Shown piece after piece: positions 8,881 through 17,724 of a DNA stretch of 42,711 bases. A model generated the notes under the pieces. It saw only the letters and a program-made list of their open reading frames with translations. It was not told the origin of the DNA and did no database searches. The first letter of the stretch is position 1. Each line of letters begins with the position of its first letter. The translations under genes and the position numbers were made by a program. Origin of the DNA: JBBDJB01 sp040880125 (GTDB taxonomy: Bacteria; Planctomycetota; Planctomycetia; Pirellulales; JBBDJB01); the NCBI GenBank assembly GCA_040880125.1, contig JBBDJB010000014.1:1-42711 (forward strand), written 5' to 3'.

Positions 8881-9590
8881 CGTACCTCTTCAAACGATTG
8901 CTCGAGGCGTCCGATCATTGAGTTGATCGTTTGAGCCAAAAGACCCAATTCATCGGCAGAATTGGAGACCGGCAGACGGCGGTCGAGCCGCGCCGCTGTT
9001 ATTTCATCCGCAAGCTGGCGTAGCTGCTCGACGGGCGCTAGAGCCTTGCGTGCCAGCAGATAAGCGAGGCCTGCGGCCACGGCCAAGGTGATCGGTGCCG
9101 TAAGCATAAGCGACTTGATGACGAGCGCCAGTTCCTCATCGACATGTTCCAAGTCCGCCAGAAGTACGACCTTGTAGGGTGCACCGTCGATCGAGACCGC
9201 CGCGGCTAATCGCCGCATGTGGCCTAGGCCGGGAAGCGTGATGCTATCGAAATCGTAAGTTGAATCAACGCGTTCTGGGACGACTTGCTCGGTCGTACTT
9301 TCGAGTTGATCTGCGTGGGCAAGTACATTTCCCTTCGCGTCGGTCACCACGCCCAGCATTTCCAAATGCCCCGATAGGTCATGCACGAGCGACTGAAACC
9401 GCTGCTCCCGGGTACCACGACCAGCCTCGTCGACCAGTTCGGTAGCCCTGCTTCGCAGCAACCGATCCACTTGGTCGTAGTGCGTCTGCCGGAGCAGGAC
9501 GTATACGAGGATTCCAAATCCCAGTAGCACGATGGCAAAGGCCGCCGTGTTCCACAGCGTGATTCGCCAGCGAATGCTGAATCGCTTCAT
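8832..9590 (-). pseudogene. Sensor histidine kinase, N-terminal sensor/HAMP half (frameshifted)
   Basis: The sequence starts MKRFSIRWRITLWNTAAFA, a typical EnvZ/CusS-like kinase N-terminus. Membrane segment 1 is at about 10-33, then a periplasmic sensor loop of about 125 residues, membrane segment 2 at about 158-178, and a HAMP domain to about 232 ('ADEITAARLDRRLPVSNSAD', then 'LGLLAQTINSMIGRLEQSF'). The frame then leaves the correct reading just before the phosphoacceptor helix and ends at 8832 after a nonsense tail. The start codon overlaps the stop of the response regulator gene by four bases, so the pair is translationally coupled. This layout (regulator then kinase, downstream of an RND pump) is common in metal- or drug-responsive systems. 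The ligand is unknown. Confidence 0.85.
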
Positions 9591-10264
9591 CGCGAATCCC
9601 TCGCAGAATACCCCACGCCGCGCACCGTATGGATGAGTGAGCGAGTTCCGGGAAATCCAACTTTTTTGCGCAAGCTGTTGACGCAGACATCGATGACGTT
9701 AGTTAGCAGTCCACTCGGTTCCTTCCAAACATCCCTCGCGAGCATTTGGCGTGTGACGTTGGAGTTCTTGTGACGCAAGAGATATTCCAAGAGTTCAAAC
9801 TCCCGCTGGCTGAGCTCGATCTCGCACCCTCTCCGCACAACTCGCCTCGTCAGCAAGTCCATTTCGACATCGGCACAGCGCAAGTGACGATCCTGCTTCA
9901 TCTGACCGCGCCGGAGCAGCGCACGTAGTCGAGCGAGCAATTCGCTATGGGCAAAGGGCTTTACCAGATAGTCGTCTGCTCCGGAGTCGAGCCCAGCTAC
10001 CCGATCCTCAACTGAGTCTCGCGCAGTAAGCACGAGAACCGGACGGCCAAATCCACCGGCACGCAGATCTGCGAGGACCTGCAATCCGTCGCGTCCCGGC
10101 AACGTAAGATCAAGAATCACCGCGTCGATTTCCTGAGTCGTCGCGCAGTAATAACCGTCCTCACCAGTTCCTGCGGCGACGACGTCGTAGCCTTGCTGCT
10201 CCAAGAGCTGTTGGAGATTCCGGCGCAGCTTCAACTGATCTTCGATCACCAGCACGCGAGTCAT
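9587..10264 (-). CDS. OmpR/PhoB-family response regulator
   Basis: A 225-residue two-domain regulator. The receiver domain (about 1-115) has the acidic pocket 'VIEDQ', the phosphoacceptor Asp52 in 'VILDLTLPGRDG', Thr80 in 'VLVLTARD' and Lys102 in 'YLVKPF'. The winged-helix DNA-binding domain (about 128-222) has 'LSQREFELLEYLLRHKN', 'TNVIDVCVNSLRKKVG' and ends 'IHTVRGVGYSAR', the classic OmpR wing. It is 42 bases downstream of the membrane-fusion protein gene and overlaps the kinase gene. It most likely controls the RND pump operon in which it is embedded, and perhaps the cytochrome operon. Its own kinase is broken as read, so it may be orphaned. Confidence 0.93.
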   Translation of the reverse strand: MTRVLVIEDQLKLRRNLQQLLEQQGYDVVAAGTGEDGYYCATTQEIDAVILDLTLPGRDGLQVLADLRAGGFGRPVLVLTARDSVEDRVAGLDSGADDYLVKPFAHSELLARLRALLRRGQMKQDRHLRCADVEMDLLTRRVVRRGCEIELSQREFELLEYLLRHKNSNVTRQMLARDVWKEPSGLLTNVIDVCVNSLRKKVGFPGTRSLIHTVRGVGYSARDSR

Positions 10265-10306
10265 ATGCAGCCACCCTGCCGCCGGTTACTGAAGTCGCGA
10301 TCGCGC

Positions 10307-11653
10307 TCACTCTTGCGGTTCGATGACCCCGACCGCCTGCCCGGGCTGCAATGTGTCGCCGCGCACCATCACGACGACGTCGTCGGCATTCAATCCTTCG
10401 ATGACTTCGACTTCGCCGCCCGCGCGAAGCCCGAGCTGTATCGGTTTTCTCTCAATTTGATCCTCCACGACGCAATTACAAAAGGCCTGGTCGCCTTCTC
10501 GCAGGACCGCGGTTATCGGCAACACCGGAACGTTGCTCTTCTCCTCCAGTAGGATTGTCGCGGTGGCATACATGCCGGGCCGAAGGCGACCCTCGGCGTT
10601 GTCAATGTCGATCTCCGTACGCAGCGAGCGGTTCGAGGCGCTCAGAGCCCAACTGGTGCGGGTTACTTGCCCCTCGAACAACTGCCCCTGGAGCGACTGA
10701 ATCCGCACCGTTATCCGATCCGCTTCTTCGCCGCCATCCACCCAGGGGGCCTCGATTTCCGGCACGTCGACGAAGATGCGGACCTTGTCGGTCCGGGCCA
10801 CGACGACCAACGGGACGGCAGCGCCGCCATTGGGCGGTTGTACATAGTGTCCTGTGTCAACGTTGCGCTGCGTTACCACACCGTCGAACGGCGATTTGAT
10901 TTTGGTATAGGCAACCATTGTGGTGGCGCGCTTCACGTCGGCCTGCGCGACTTGCAAATTGGCCTTCGCGGCGGCCACGTCCGCCTCGGCCTTTAGTACG
11001 GCGGCCTCGGCTTCCTCGCGGCCAGCGCTGGCGGACTCGACGCCTGCGGTCGCTTCGTCGCGTGCGGCCGCCGCCGACTTGAATTGGTGCAGCGTTTCGT
11101 CGAGCAGCTTCGGCGTGACCGAACCGCTATCGGACAGTTCCTTGATCCGCTCGTGTTCGGCGCTCCACCGGTCGTGCTCGGCCTCTGCCCGAGCGACTCC
11201 CGCGGTGGCCTGGCTGATGCGGGCGTTGGCCGTCTTGACCGCAGCTCGAGCGGCTTGCATGGCGGATTGGGCCTGTTTCACTTCGGCCCGGGCCTGGGCC
11301 ACCAGGGCCTCCCTTTGCGCCAGATCGTCGTGCAGCTCCGGTACGGCGATTTCGATAAGCTCTTGGCCTTGAGAGACAGCATCGCCGATGTCCACTAGGA
11401 CCCGGTCGACGTAGCCCTCGATCTTCGGATACAACGGCGCCGTCTCAAAGGCTTCCACACGGCCCGGCTGAGTCGTTTGCAGACTGAGTGTTTTATACGT
11501 AGGCGTCGCCGCCGTAACGCGCTGCACGCTCCCGTCTGGCGACGGAGGCGAACCTGCGGTGGGCTCCGCGGAGCTCGGCTGACTGCAACCTCCCGCAGCC
11601 AGCAGCAAGGCCGGCAAGGCGACAGCGACGGCGAACAGTCGATTACGAAGCAT
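10307..11653 (-). CDS. RND efflux membrane-fusion protein (HlyD/AcrA family), probable lipoprotein
   Basis: This protein of about 447 residues is the periplasmic adaptor of a tripartite efflux pump. The N-terminus 'MLRNRLFAVAVALPALLLAAGGC' is a lipoprotein-like signal ending at a Cys. Next come a lipoyl half-motif 'GYVDRVLVDIGDAVSQGQ', a long Ala-rich coiled-coil hairpin (about residues 95-240), the second lipoyl half 'YTKIKSPFDGVVTQRNVDTG', and beta-barrel and membrane-proximal domains with 'EGRLRPGMYATATI'. I place the start at the ATG at 11653, with AGGAG 7 bases upstream. A second ATG at 11656 is adjacent, and earlier starts would run into the RND permease gene. It lies 22 bases downstream of the permease gene and is surely in one operon with it. 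Confidence 0.92.
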   Translation of the reverse strand: MLRNRLFAVAVALPALLLAAGGCSQPSSAEPTAGSPPSPDGSVQRVTAATPTYKTLSLQTTQPGRVEAFETAPLYPKIEGYVDRVLVDIGDAVSQGQELIEIAVPELHDDLAQREALVAQARAEVKQAQSAMQAARAAVKTANARISQATAGVARAEAEHDRWSAEHERIKELSDSGSVTPKLLDETLHQFKSAAAARDEATAGVESASAGREEAEAAVLKAEADVAAAKANLQVAQADVKRATTMVAYTKIKSPFDGVVTQRNVDTGHYVQPPNGGAAVPLVVVARTDKVRIFVDVPEIEAPWVDGGEEADRITVRIQSLQGQLFEGQVTRTSWALSASNRSLRTEIDIDNAEGRLRPGMYATATILLEEKSNVPVLPITAVLREGDQAFCNCVVEDQIERKPIQLGLRAGGEVEVIEGLNADDVVVMVRGDTLQPGQAVGVIEPQE

Positions 11654-11675
11654 CATTGAACTCCTGTCGTTGTCG

Positions 11676-14600
11676 TTACGAGCCGGCCGGAGTTGGTCCG
11701 GCGGCCGGCTGAAAGTATCGGCTCTGTGGATCGGACGGGTCGAGCGAGGCGGAGTCACTGCTGGCCCTGCCTTGCAGAAGCGCAAATGCACTGGGAAGCA
11801 CGAACAGCGTGGCGATCGTCGCTGCGATCAGTCCTCCAATAACCGCACGCCCCAGGGGCGCGTTCTGCTGGCCGGCCTCGCCAAGCGCTAGCGCCATCGG
11901 CAACATGCCGCCGATCATCGCGCAACTGGTCATCAGAATCGCCCGCAGGCGGCTTCCCGCGCCGTCGACGGCCGCTTCATCCGACGTCAAGCCGGACCGC
12001 CGGCGACTTTCGGCAAACGTGACCAGCAAGATCGCGTTGGCCATGGCAACGCCAATCGCCATGATCGAGCCGATGAAGGACTGGATGTTCAGCGTCGTAC
12101 CGGTTGCAAACAATATCAGCACCACGCCGGCGATCACCGCTGGGGCCGTGGACAGCGTCACCAGGGCCAGGCGGATCGACTGAAAATTGGCGGCCAACAA
12201 CAAAAAGACGGCCACGACCGCCACTCCCAACCCGATGGTCAGCCCGTTTTCCATCTCCCGCATCGGAGGTATCTGCCCACGCACCTCGACCTGGCTTCCC
12301 CGCGGTGGATCTCCGGCCCGCTGGAGGGCCTGCTCGATCTCCCGCGAGACGGTTCCCAGGTCGACGCCCGTCGTGTTCGCCGTCAGGCTGACCTGCCGCC
12401 GCATGTTGTAGCGGTCGTATTGTCCCGGCATCGTTCCGCTTTCGATACTGGCCACATCGCGAATGAGCACCTGGCCGTGGTCGGTCTGCTTCAGAGGAAT
12501 TGATCCCAAGTCACTGGCCGAGTCGATCGTCTGCACGTCGTAGGGTGAGCGCAGGATAGGCCGGGGAATCTCGACCTGCACCTGGTAGGCAATGCCGCTC
12601 TTCGGATCGGCCCAGAAGTTTGGAACCACGAAGCGGCTGGACGAAGTCGCCATAACCAGCGAACGGGAGACGTCGGCGGGCGTCAGTCCGGCTAGCCCCG
12701 CCTTCTCGCGGTCGACGTCCACTTGGATGGTCGGGTAGTCGAGCGACTGCGCGAACTGCAGATCGCGCAGCGCCGGCACGCGCGACAACTCCGCATGGAG
12801 CTTCTCCGCATAGGCGCGACTTTCGGCGAAGTCCGGCCCGCTCACGGCGACTTCCACCGGCGTAGGCGAGCCAAAGCTCATCACTTCGTTGATGATGTCG
12901 CCGGGCTCGAACGAGAAGCGCACGTCCGGCAGGTCGCGGCGAAAACGCTCGCGAAGCCGTTCTTGAAGCGAGGCGACATCGATGTGGCTCTCATCGCGCA
13001 GGTCGACATAGAGGATCGCCTCTTCCGGTCCCCGCGACCATTGATAGACACCGTTGATCGGATAGCTGGAGTGGATGGCGCCGACGTAGCCCAGCGTGAG
13101 GTCGACGTTCTCCGCGCCTACCTCCTCGCCAATTAGTTGCAGCGCCTGCTTGGCGATTTGTTCGCTTCGCCCGATGTGCGTACCGTCGGCAGCCCGCAGC
13201 CGCAGCCGGAACTGCCCGGAGTTGACGACCGGGAAAATATCGCGGCCCAACTGGAGGCCGACGACACCGATCACGCCGGCGGTGATCAGCAAGTAAGCGA
13301 CGATCACCGGAACACGGAGCCGCACGAAGCTCTTGAGCACCGATTGATAGGCTCGCCGCCCTCGCTCAAAGAGCCCTTCCCCCTTATCGTGCGAGCTGTG
13401 GTGCCGCAGCAGCCACACCGAGAGCACGGGCACGAACGTGCTGGACAGGATGTACGATGCCAGCATGGAAAACCCGACCGCCAGCGACAATGGCACGAAC
13501 AGGCCTTGAGCGGCTCCCTTCATGAAGAACGAAGAGACGAACACCGCCAGCACGCACAGCATGGCCAGCAACCGCGGAACGGCGGTTTCCGAGGAACCGT
13601 CGCGCACGGCGACCGCCAGCGGCTTTCCGCGCTGCAGGTGCGCATGGATGTTCTCGATGGCCACGGTCGCTTCGTCGACCAGAATGCCGATGGCCAGCGC
13701 CAGTCCACCGAGCGTCATCAGATTAACGGTCTGGCCGGTCAGCCAGAGCGCGACGACGGCGGCCATCAGCGCCAGAGGAATATTCAGGACGACCACCAGC
13801 GAACTGCGCCAGTCGCGCAGAAACAGCAGGATCATCAGCCCGACCAGCACGGCGCCCAGCGCCCCTTCGGTCACGACGCCCGCCACGGCGCGAGTCACGT
13901 AGGGCGATTGATCAAATTCGAAGGCGACCTGGATATCGGGAGGCAGAACCGCCTGCATATCCGGCAGCGCGCCTTTGATGCTGTTGATCACGCTCAGCGT
14001 CGACGCTTCGGCCCGCTTCGTGGCCAGGATGTAGACGGCCCGCCGCCCGTCGGCCAAGGCATAGCCGGTCGGCGCGTCCATAAAGTCGCTTACCGAGCCG
14101 ACGTCTCGCAGATAGACCGGATGCTCGCCGGTGCGGATCGGGATCTTCTCCAGGTCCGCTACCTCGCGCACCACCGAGTTAACCGGCACGATCGGATACT
14201 TGTCCCCGACGGGTATATTGCCCGAAGGGCTGATCGTGTTGCCCTGCGTCAGCCCGCGGATAACCTCTTCCGGCGACATGCCGTATGCTTGCAGGCGCTG
14301 GGGATCGACCGTCGCCACCACGGTCCGCTGCGCGCCGCCGAACGGAGGCGGCGCGGAGACGCCCGGCAAGCTGGCGAACATCGGTCGCACGCGGAAGAGC
14401 GCCAGGTCCTGGATCTCGGCGATGCTGCGGGTTTCGCTGGAAAGCACCAGGTATCCCACCGGGACGCTGCCGGTATCGAACCGCATGACGAACGGTGAGA
14501 CGGTCCCCGGCGGCATGAACGCCTGCGAGCGATTGACGTAATTGATCGTCTCGGCCATCGCCTGGGCCATGTTTGTGCCCGGGTGGAAATGCAACTTCAT

Positions 14601-14921
14601 CAGGGCCATGCCCTGAATGTTGCGCGATTCCACGTGATGGATGCCGCTGATGTAGAGGAAATGGTACTCGTAGTAGTTTGTCAGATACCCTTCCATCTGC
14701 GCCGGGTCCATTCCGCCGTAGGGCTGGCAGACGTAGATCACCGGCAGGTTCAGGCTGGGGAAGACGTCGACCTCCATGCCCTTGGGAAGTCCCTCGGGGT
14801 AGGGAAGGCTGAACTGCTCGAACACCGAGCCGCCAATCGCCACAAAGCTGCCCATGGCAACCGCCAGGATGATCACCATCAACGTCAGCGGACGCCGCAG
14901 AGCAGTTGCCGTCAAATTCAT
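11676..14921 (-). CDS. RND efflux permease (AcrB/MdtB superfamily)
   Basis: A 1081-residue inner-membrane proton-driven pump. It has the standard layout of two repeats, each with one membrane helix, a large periplasmic domain and a block of further helices. Helix 1 begins 'RRPLTLMVIILAVAMGS'. Helix 4 has 'GGLALAIGILVDEATVAIEN', where the Asp of the proton relay is kept and the usual second Asp is Glu. Helix 11-12 regions include 'IGSIMAIGVAMANAILLV' and 'AVIGGLIAATIATLFVLPS'. The relay motif is neither the standard drug-pump (VDDAI) nor heavy-metal (VDAAI) form, so the substrate class is open. Start ATG at 14921 has GGAGG about 10 bases upstream. It is the first gene of the pump/two-component operon and divergent from the outer membrane factor gene. 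Confidence 0.95.
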   Translation of the reverse strand: MNLTATALRRPLTLMVIILAVAMGSFVAIGGSVFEQFSLPYPEGLPKGMEVDVFPSLNLPVIYVCQPYGGMDPAQMEGYLTNYYEYHFLYISGIHHVESRNIQGMALMKLHFHPGTNMAQAMAETINYVNRSQAFMPPGTVSPFVMRFDTGSVPVGYLVLSSETRSIAEIQDLALFRVRPMFASLPGVSAPPPFGGAQRTVVATVDPQRLQAYGMSPEEVIRGLTQGNTISPSGNIPVGDKYPIVPVNSVVREVADLEKIPIRTGEHPVYLRDVGSVSDFMDAPTGYALADGRRAVYILATKRAEASTLSVINSIKGALPDMQAVLPPDIQVAFEFDQSPYVTRAVAGVVTEGALGAVLVGLMILLFLRDWRSSLVVVLNIPLALMAAVVALWLTGQTVNLMTLGGLALAIGILVDEATVAIENIHAHLQRGKPLAVAVRDGSSETAVPRLLAMLCVLAVFVSSFFMKGAAQGLFVPLSLAVGFSMLASYILSSTFVPVLSVWLLRHHSSHDKGEGLFERGRRAYQSVLKSFVRLRVPVIVAYLLITAGVIGVVGLQLGRDIFPVVNSGQFRLRLRAADGTHIGRSEQIAKQALQLIGEEVGAENVDLTLGYVGAIHSSYPINGVYQWSRGPEEAILYVDLRDESHIDVASLQERLRERFRRDLPDVRFSFEPGDIINEVMSFGSPTPVEVAVSGPDFAESRAYAEKLHAELSRVPALRDLQFAQSLDYPTIQVDVDREKAGLAGLTPADVSRSLVMATSSSRFVVPNFWADPKSGIAYQVQVEIPRPILRSPYDVQTIDSASDLGSIPLKQTDHGQVLIRDVASIESGTMPGQYDRYNMRRQVSLTANTTGVDLGTVSREIEQALQRAGDPPRGSQVEVRGQIPPMREMENGLTIGLGVAVVAVFLLLAANFQSIRLALVTLSTAPAVIAGVVLILFATGTTLNIQSFIGSIMAIGVAMANAILLVTFAESRRRSGLTSDEAAVDGAGSRLRAILMTSCAMIGGMLPMALALGEAGQQNAPLGRAVIGGLIAATIATLFVLPSAFALLQGRASSDSASLDPSDPQSRYFQPAAGPTPAGS

Positions 14922-14954
14922 ACGCCGCAGGCCTCCACCTCGAGTTCGACGCTC

Positions 14955-14972
14955 TAATCGAATTACCGATTA
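14955..14972. promoter_or_regulatory. 18-bp dyad upstream of RND permease
   Basis: TAATCGAATTACCGATTA has perfect 6-bp arms and a 6-base centre, 34 bases upstream of the permease start. It shares the GATTA element and arm spacing with the dyad at 8106-8123. A likely operator, function inferred. Confidence 0.45.
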
Positions 14973-14974
14973 AT

Positions 14975-14989
14975 CCCTGCCGGGCAGGG
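14975..14989. promoter_or_regulatory. 15-bp palindrome next to the RND dyad
   Basis: CCCTGCCGGGCAGGG is a perfect 7-bp inverted repeat with a one-base centre, two bases from the previous dyad. It could be a repressor operator; with so short a centre it is unlikely to act as an RNA hairpin terminator. Confidence 0.4.
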
Positions 14990-15312
14990 AAACCATAAGC
15001 TTTTCTGGCTGTGCGGATTGTATCAATTAGCAGACGAGTAAAAGCCGCTCATCGAGAGAGCCCCCGCTGCCGGCCACACCAGGGTGAACCGCCGCTGCGC
15101 CTACTCCCCAAGTCTAATTGCCGGAAGGGCTTTCGACCACCATCCCGCGCCGCTTCCCACTGGTATTTGCTGTCCGGCCGTGCCGAAACGATCGCTCAAT
15201 TCGATGAATCCCGCAAAACCCTTCAGCCGATCCTGATTGAAGCCACCGGGAATCCAGCACCGGCGGCACGAACGCTGCGATTGTCATATAGCAACAGTAG
15301 GGAGGGTGCGGG

Positions 15313-17019
15313 ATGATCGACCGTGGCGGAATCTGGAAGGCGGGACTGATCGCTGCCGCGACTCTGCTGCTGGCGGGATGCGCATCGACCGGTGCGGACG
15401 AAACCGACTCGCTCGGCTCATTATCGGGAAGCCGGGCGATGCCCGCCCCCGCCGCAACGGACGCATTCTCCTTCAACCACGCCGGACCGCAAAAACTTCC
15501 GCCGGTCGAACCAGCGTCGCATACAGAGGTTCAAGAGGCACACCGCTCCGCCTGGTTCGAGCCGGATCGCGCACCACCGAGCACTGCATCACCGGCGCCG
15601 GCCACTCCAGTGCTTGCGGCGGGAACGGCCGGTACCCACCATGCCGCCGAACCGCGGCTGGCCTACCAGGAGCAAGCTCCCGAGTCAGTTCCGCACACAC
15701 AGAGCGACGGCGTGCAATCATCGTATGAAGCCCTTGAGCCGGTGCCCATCGACTTGTCGTCCGCTCTGCAACAGGCCTCCGGTCGGAACCCCCAGATCAG
15801 CTTTGCGCAGCAGCGCGTTGAGGAGGCCTTTGCCGAGCTGCGTACGGCGGAAGTGCTGTGGGTGCCGTCTCTGCGAGCCGGGGTCAACTACAACAAGCAC
15901 GAAGGGCGAATCCAAGATGTCGAGGGCAACATCATCGATACCAGTCGAGGCTCGATCTATGCGGGCTTCGGTGCGCAGGCGGTCGGTGCCGGGTCGCCGG
16001 CCGTGCCGGGCCTGGTGATGAACTTTCATCTCACCGATGCCGTCTTCCAACCCAGAATCGCCGCGCACACATTGGGCGCCCAGCGGCACGCGAGCCGTGC
16101 GGTCGTCAACGATACGCTGGTGGACACCGCCATCGCCTACATCGATTTGCTGGAAGCCTTGCAGATCGAAGCGGTGGCGAACCAGACATTGGTCAACGCC
16201 CAGAGCCTTGTGGAATTGACCCGCTCCTTTGCCGAAACCGGACAAGGTCTTTTGGCCGACGCGGATCGCGCAAATGTGGAGTTATCAATCCGGCAGATTG
16301 AGTTGCGCCGTGCGTCGGAAGCGGCTCGCGTGGCCTCCGTGCGCCTGACGCGTTTGCTCAGCCAGGACCAGACATTGCCGCTCGCTCCGATCGAACCCGC
16401 ACTGGTTCCCATCGAATTGATCACCGACGAGCAGCCGCTTTCGGAGCTGGTGTCGATCGGTCTCGCGAATCGGCCGGAGCTGGCCGAAAGCCAGTTCCTT
16501 GTGGGAGAGGCGATTCAGCGATTGCGCCGCGAGCGGTACGCTCCGCTGGTGCCCAGCGTTCTGCTGGGGCTGAGCTACGGCGGCAACGGCGGTGGGCTGG
16601 GCAGCGAAATTATCAACTTCGGCGACCGACTCGATCTCGATGCCGCGGCCTACTGGGAGGTTCGCAATTTGGGCTTCGCCGAAAGGTCCATCCGCAATGC
16701 AGCCAACTCGCAGGTGGAACAGGCCCGCTGGCGGCAGGTCGCCGTGATGGACCAGGTTGCCGGTGAGATCGCCGAGGCACATGCCCAGGCCGTTTCGACC
16801 GAAGCGCAAATCGAGATGGCACAAGCCGCCATCGGGTCCGCCCGTGATTCCTATCGGCGGAACAACGAGCGGATTCGCAACGGGCAAGGGCTGCCGATCG
16901 AGGCTCTGCAATCCCTCCAGGCGCTCGACCAGTCGCAGCGGCAGTACGTGCGCAGCGTCGCCGACTTTAACCGCGCGCAATTCCGACTGTACCGCGCGCT
17001 GGGATGGCCGATACCGTAG
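15313..17019 (+). CDS. TolC-family outer membrane efflux lipoprotein
   Basis: A 568-residue protein that starts with a lipoprotein signal: 'AATLLLAGC', with the lipid-modified Cys at about 23. A low-complexity Ala/Pro/Thr linker follows to about residue 135. The outer membrane efflux domain covers about 145-565, with two related halves rich in long amphipathic helices ('NPQISFAQQRVEEAFAELR', 'VNDTLVDTAIAYIDLLEAL', then 'NRPELAESQFLVGEAIQRL'). This is the exit duct that joins an RND pump and adaptor. It is divergent from the RND operon and very likely its partner, sharing the intergenic control region. The linker is longer than in TolC and may span or interact with the periplasmic layer. Its stop is one base from the end of a convergent sigma-factor relic. 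Confidence 0.9.
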   Translation: MIDRGGIWKAGLIAAATLLLAGCASTGADETDSLGSLSGSRAMPAPAATDAFSFNHAGPQKLPPVEPASHTEVQEAHRSAWFEPDRAPPSTASPAPATPVLAAGTAGTHHAAEPRLAYQEQAPESVPHTQSDGVQSSYEALEPVPIDLSSALQQASGRNPQISFAQQRVEEAFAELRTAEVLWVPSLRAGVNYNKHEGRIQDVEGNIIDTSRGSIYAGFGAQAVGAGSPAVPGLVMNFHLTDAVFQPRIAAHTLGAQRHASRAVVNDTLVDTAIAYIDLLEALQIEAVANQTLVNAQSLVELTRSFAETGQGLLADADRANVELSIRQIELRRASEAARVASVRLTRLLSQDQTLPLAPIEPALVPIELITDEQPLSELVSIGLANRPELAESQFLVGEAIQRLRRERYAPLVPSVLLGLSYGGNGGGLGSEIINFGDRLDLDAAAYWEVRNLGFAERSIRNAANSQVEQARWRQVAVMDQVAGEIAEAHAQAVSTEAQIEMAQAAIGSARDSYRRNNERIRNGQGLPIEALQSLQALDQSQRQYVRSVADFNRAQFRLYRALGWPIP

Positions 17020-17020
17020 T

Positions 17021-17236
17021 TTAGCGCCCGAAAGGCACCGCCTTAAACGTCGCAATCTCGGCACGCTGCTCGACCGGGCTTGCGGTCAATTCCGTAAGAT
17101 TGCTGCGTCGTTCGAACTTGAAGCGACAGCAGCGCTCCAATTCGCCCTTCAATAGTGCTCGCCCGCGCTGTACGCGCGACTTCGCCGCTGACAGCGACAC
17201 CCCGAGCCGCTGCAGTGATCTTCTGAACAGGAACAT
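17021..17236 (-). pseudogene. ECF sigma factor remnant (region 4 only)
   Basis: A 71-codon frame that reads 'LQRLGVSLSAAKSRVQRGRA' and then 'LERCCRFKFERRSNLTEL'. The first part is the helix-turn-helix of sigma region 4.2, with the telltale 'SAAKSRVQRGR'. The CC-x-F-x-F-x-RR tail is typical of SigZ-like ECF factors. Region 2 and the linker, needed for polymerase and -10 binding, are absent; upstream frames do not supply them. It is tail-to-tail with the tolC-like gene, one base apart. It cannot work as a sigma factor. Identification by motif only. Confidence 0.65.
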
Positions 17237-17724
17237 GCTGCAAAGAATACAGACTAGCGATGGCTCCGGTCACAAGGATGAAGTGGCGTGCCTGGCAATG
17301 GCCGAAAGGTTCAGGCAGTGGAAGGAGCGAGCGATTTCGCCTCTTGATGGAGCCACTCAGTTAGATGCGCGCCAACTATCCAGTGGATCGAATTCCTACG
17401 CAACTGCCGAGGTTTCGAAGTGTGGTAGGCGAGTGAGTCGGTGTGGCGGGCTTGCGTCTCCCATTTACAGCTCGCCTACCCGCTGACATGGGCTTACGCA
17501 CTTGGGCAGGCGTGCGAGAAAGCCCCCCTTTGCCGGTCTGCAACTGAACGGCGGAGGTGGCGTCTCATTTTTTACGTGGGCGTTGAATTGGCGCTCATGG
17601 ATGGGAGCTCCGTGTATCGGTCGCCATTCTATTCTTTGCTTTTTTCGACGGCGTATTCTTCGACGATAGGAACGGAATAGGGCGAACCGGCGTAACGCGC
17701 GACCAGGTCGTCGTGCGAACTCTC
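17237..17724. other. Gene-poor stretch, nothing recognised
   Basis: About 490 bases between the sigma-factor relic and the MFS gene. I find no reading frame with family features and no RNA gene. Missing N-terminal sigma-factor sequence was looked for and not found. Confidence 0.4.

Larger units (their letters stand above)
14922..15312. promoter_or_regulatory. Divergent promoter region between RND permease and outer membrane factor
   Basis: A 391-base region with no gene. It must carry the promoters of the pump operon (minus) and the tolC-like gene (plus). Two adjacent dyads lie near the permease side (14955-14989). A GGGAGGG run sits just upstream of the tolC-like ATG and may serve as its ribosome site. 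Confidence 0.6.

Noticed and set aside
13137..14498. A 453-codon open frame on the plus strand
   Set aside because: It is antisense to the RND permease gene, has low-complexity His/Gln/Arg-rich content and no family motif; it is a by-product of GC-rich codon use.
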